Positions 62,040-64,000 of a stretch of 64,000 nt of DNA are shown here, one piece after another; the stretch's first letter is position 1; each line of letters starts with the position of its first letter. Made by a program: the position numbers and the translations under genes. The notes beneath the pieces were generated by a model. That model did not search any database and was not told the DNA's origin. It worked only from the letters and a program-made list of their open reading frames with translations. Source of the stretch: an uncultured Lachnospiraceae bacterium (lineage in GTDB: Bacteria > Bacillota > Clostridia > Lachnospirales > Lachnospiraceae); contig CAJUJK010000004.1 of assembly GCA_910586705.1 (NCBI GenBank), positions 128,708 through 192,707 of the forward strand, in the 5' to 3' direction.

Positions 62040-62261
62040 ATGCTCACAGCGGAATTAACAAGAAAAATAGATCTTCTTCCGCGGGAATCTTATATCAAAG
62101 TAGAAAACTTTGTGGAGCAGCTTATAGCTTCGGATCAGCATTCTGACAAAGAGAGAGCTTTTAGGACATTTATGGATAAGATGAATCTGGCAGAGAAATC
62201 TGTACAGGAAAATGGGTACTATTCGGAAGAAGAAGTGGAAGAAGAATTGGATAAAATATGA
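62040..62261 (+). CDS. Antitoxin of a RelBE/ParDE-type pair
   Basis: 73-residue acidic protein: LTRKIDLLPRESYIKVENFV at the start and YYSEEEVEEELDKI at the end, the common layout of small antitoxins whose tail wraps the toxin. The stop overlaps the toxin start by four bases. GAGGTG precedes the ATG at 62040. Such antitoxins normally repress their own promoter. Confidence 0.78.
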   Translation: MLTAELTRKIDLLPRESYIKVENFVEQLIASDQHSDKERAFRTFMDKMNLAEKSVQENGYYSEEEVEEELDKI

Positions 62262-62611
62262 CAGGAAGAAAAATTGCTTATTCAGAGATTGCTTTATCAA
62301 AACGTAAGGCTATTAAGAAGGAAATAAAAGACAGGTATGGCAAAGAAAGAGCGGACAAGTTTTCAGAGCATATTTCGAAAAGTATTGCAAAGTTAAAGAA
62401 CTTTCCAGAATTAGGAGTTCCTTTGCGCGATAAGTACGAGTTGGACTGCGATTACTACATGCTTTTTATAGAGCACAACTACTTCGTTTATCGGATATTT
62501 GATGAGATGATCTTGGTACTTGAGATATTTAATGAGAAAGAAGATTTCATGTTTCAGTTGTTTGGGGTAGTTACCACGTCACAGGATACGCTGGACTATT
62601 GGGATGAGTAA
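62258..62611 (+). CDS. RelE/ParE-type toxin
   Basis: 117-residue toxin of the RelE/ParE superfamily: IAYSEIALSKRKAIKKEIKD (about residues 6-25), a middle segment KLKNFPELGVPLRDKYELDC and the YRIFDEMILVLEIFNEKEDF strands at about 80-99. Whether it cuts mRNA at the ribosome (RelE) or poisons gyrase (ParE) is not readable. Translation is coupled to the antitoxin. It is the third toxin-type module placed right after a mini-SpoIIID unit. Confidence 0.85.
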   Translation: MTGRKIAYSEIALSKRKAIKKEIKDRYGKERADKFSEHISKSIAKLKNFPELGVPLRDKYELDCDYYMLFIEHNYFVYRIFDEMILVLEIFNEKEDFMFQLFGVVTTSQDTLDYWDE

Positions 62612-62680
62612 ATTTAAAGCGGCAAGGAATGAAGGCATTCTTATGGCAGAGAAAATTGCTGATTGAGGAAAAGCGTTTAT

Positions 62681-64000
62681 ATGACAGATGAAATTTTGTC
62701 TTTGCAGGACAAAATAAAATGTTTGCAAAAAGAAAATCAGTATCTAAAATCCCTGCTTGATCAAGCGGGGATTTCGTACTCAAAGGAGAAATTGCGACAG
62801 TGTGAAATATTTAAGGAGAATACGAAGTATTCTCTGAAGCGAGCACGGGGGGTGCTCGCTTTCTTATCATGCGTCTGACGAAATAAAAGACAGGGATTTG
62901 TTTGATCCGAACCAAGGGGCAAGAATTATACCCAGAGAGATTACCGATCATGACGCTAATCTGTTTTTCGGTATGTTCTGGGGACGCACGGATGTATATG
63001 CCAAACGGACCGTCAAAAAATCTACGGGAGAGGTCAATTATTACACGCAATGCTATAATTTTTACAAGACAGGCTGTCCAAGGGTGAGCGGCAGTAAGAT
63101 TAGGTGTCAAGATTGTAAAAGGTAGGCATATGAAAAGCTGAAGAAGCATCAAATCATGGAGCATTTAAGGGGTGCTTCGGAGGATGCAGCAGATGTAATA
63201 GGCATCTATCCGTTGCTGGAGGATGACACCTACAGATTTATTGTATTTGATTTTGATAATCACGAAAAAGATGGTGCAAAGCGGGATTTTGCTAATACGG
63301 ACGATAACTGGAAGGAAGAAGTAGATGCCCTGCGTGAAATCTGTGTTATCAATGGCATAGATCCGCTGGTAGAGCGGTCGCGGTCGGGACGCGGAGCGCA
63401 CCTTTGGATCTTTTTCCAGAAGAAAACGGAGGCTTCCTTAGCCAGAAAATTTGGAAATGCTCTGTTAAGAAATGGCGCAGAATCGGTCAACTTGAAATCC
63501 TTTCGCTTTTATGACAGAATGCTGCCGATGCAGGACCATCTTCCGCAAGGCGGTATCGGTAACTTGATTGCGCTGCCGTTGCAGGGACAGGCACTCAAAG
63601 AGGGAAACAGTGCATTTGTAGATGAGAACTGGAACGCATACCCGGATCAGTGGAAAATATTGTTGAGCAAGCCTAAGCTTTCAAAGGAGCTTATAGAAGA
63701 CAGGATAAAAGAATGGAAAAGCTTTTCGACAAATGAAACGATAGAGACCGATGAGATATGGGAGCAGGACGGAGAAAAGCCGTGGGATAAGATAAGAGAT
63801 TTTTATATGAGTGATGTTAACGGGGAACTTCAAATTAATCTGGCGGATGGCATTTATATTTCCGCAGAAAATCTGACACCAAGAATCCAAAACCGGATAC
63901 GGGAACTGGCGGCGTTTCAAAATCCGGCATTTTTTAAGAACCAGACGATGGGGCTGTCAAACTTTGCCTGTTCCAGATACATTTATCTCGGCAGGGATGA
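62681..64000 (+). pseudogene. Damaged TOTE primase-helicase gene, runs off window
   Basis: Near-copy of the gene at 51720. It starts MTDEILSLQDKIKCLQKENQ and reads to KENT, where a 49-base insertion (62822-62870) shifts the frame. The primase region then continues in the new frame but meets TAG at 63123, where the intact copy has CAG (Gln), before continuing open to the window edge through FIVFDFDNHEK and SRSGRGAHLWIFF. With one frameshift and one nonsense change the full protein cannot be made. Part or all of the helicase domain lies beyond 64000. Confidence 0.8.
62822..62870 (+). repeat. 49-bp palindromic insertion in TOTE copy
   Basis: Absent from the intact gene at the same point. It carries a perfect 10-bp stem, AAGCGAGCAC (62837-62846) and GTGCTCGCTT (62852-62861), with a five-G loop, then TTCTTATCAT. 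It looks like a small mobile palindrome or a terminator inserted into the gene. Confidence 0.55.

Noticed and set aside
1..64000. tRNA or rRNA genes
   Set aside because: No cloverleaf with a TTCGA-type arm and CCA-like end, and no rRNA-like blocks, were recognised on either strand.

Overview
The window looks like the chromosome of a spore-forming member of the Clostridia, most likely Lachnospiraceae. The clues are a spoIID/spoIIQ-type pair, a DUF3794-LysM spore-envelope protein, chemotaxis and cyclic-di-GMP proteins, strong AGGAGG-type ribosome sites and codon use typical of gut Firmicutes. Bases 1 to about 48,400 are moderately GC-rich, ordinary chromosome. Bases 48,400 to 64,000 are visibly more AT-rich and form a defence/toxin island full of repeats and broken genes.

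Layout of the chromosomal part. 1-9,000: SpoIID-like and SpoIIQ-like proteins (both lacking expected catalytic residues), an amidohydrolase, a GH9-like lipoprotein without the catalytic aspartates, PlsC, a PrcB-domain lipoprotein, dihydroorotase and a broken Rpn nuclease gene. 9,100-21,400: an XRE regulator, small metabolic enzymes, pyrK-pyrD, a SUFU-domain protein, the DUF3794-LysM protein, an MFS/spermidine synthase fusion and a GH42 beta-galactosidase. 21,500-30,600: ispE, a GntR regulator, murI, a DUF1934 protein, a trigger-factor-like lipoprotein, asnS, an NlpC/P60 hydrolase and a radical SAM protein. 30,600-38,100: larE-larB-larC for the nickel-pincer cofactor, followed by a nickel/peptide-type ABC importer. 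This couples metal uptake to cofactor synthesis, although no larA and no second importer ATPase are present. 38,200-48,400: a chemoreceptor, a diguanylate cyclase, a small membrane protein, an oxidoreductase, an XRE regulator next to a BceAB-type ABC transporter, an HD protein and a P-loop kinase.

Layout of the island. Three copies of a unit of about 190 bp occur at 49,746, 57,401 and 61,678. Each holds a hairpin leader and a TTG-started ORF of 43-46 codons that is the helix-turn-helix half of SpoIIID. Each copy is directly followed by a toxin-antitoxin-type module: (1) a DUF3990 ADP-ribosyltransferase, an unknown protein and a NADAR-family protein, then an intact TOTE-type primase-helicase-PLD protein; (2) MntA-HepT; (3) a RelB/RelE-like pair. 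Each copy also follows a defence-type or membrane-protein gene: a TOTE remnant, a broken membrane protein, and its intact paralogue. Further damaged copies (mntA remnant, two TOTE copies, an AAA ATPase, a DUF6998 fragment) show cassette duplication and decay. An RNase III-like protein with degenerate double-stranded-RNA-binding regions sits convergent to the intact TOTE gene.

The strongest candidates for something undescribed are the mini-SpoIIID / toxin-antitoxin cassette arrangement and the ART-unknown-NADAR-TOTE operon. Everything here is read by eye: family names rest on recognised motifs, and system-level roles are inference.
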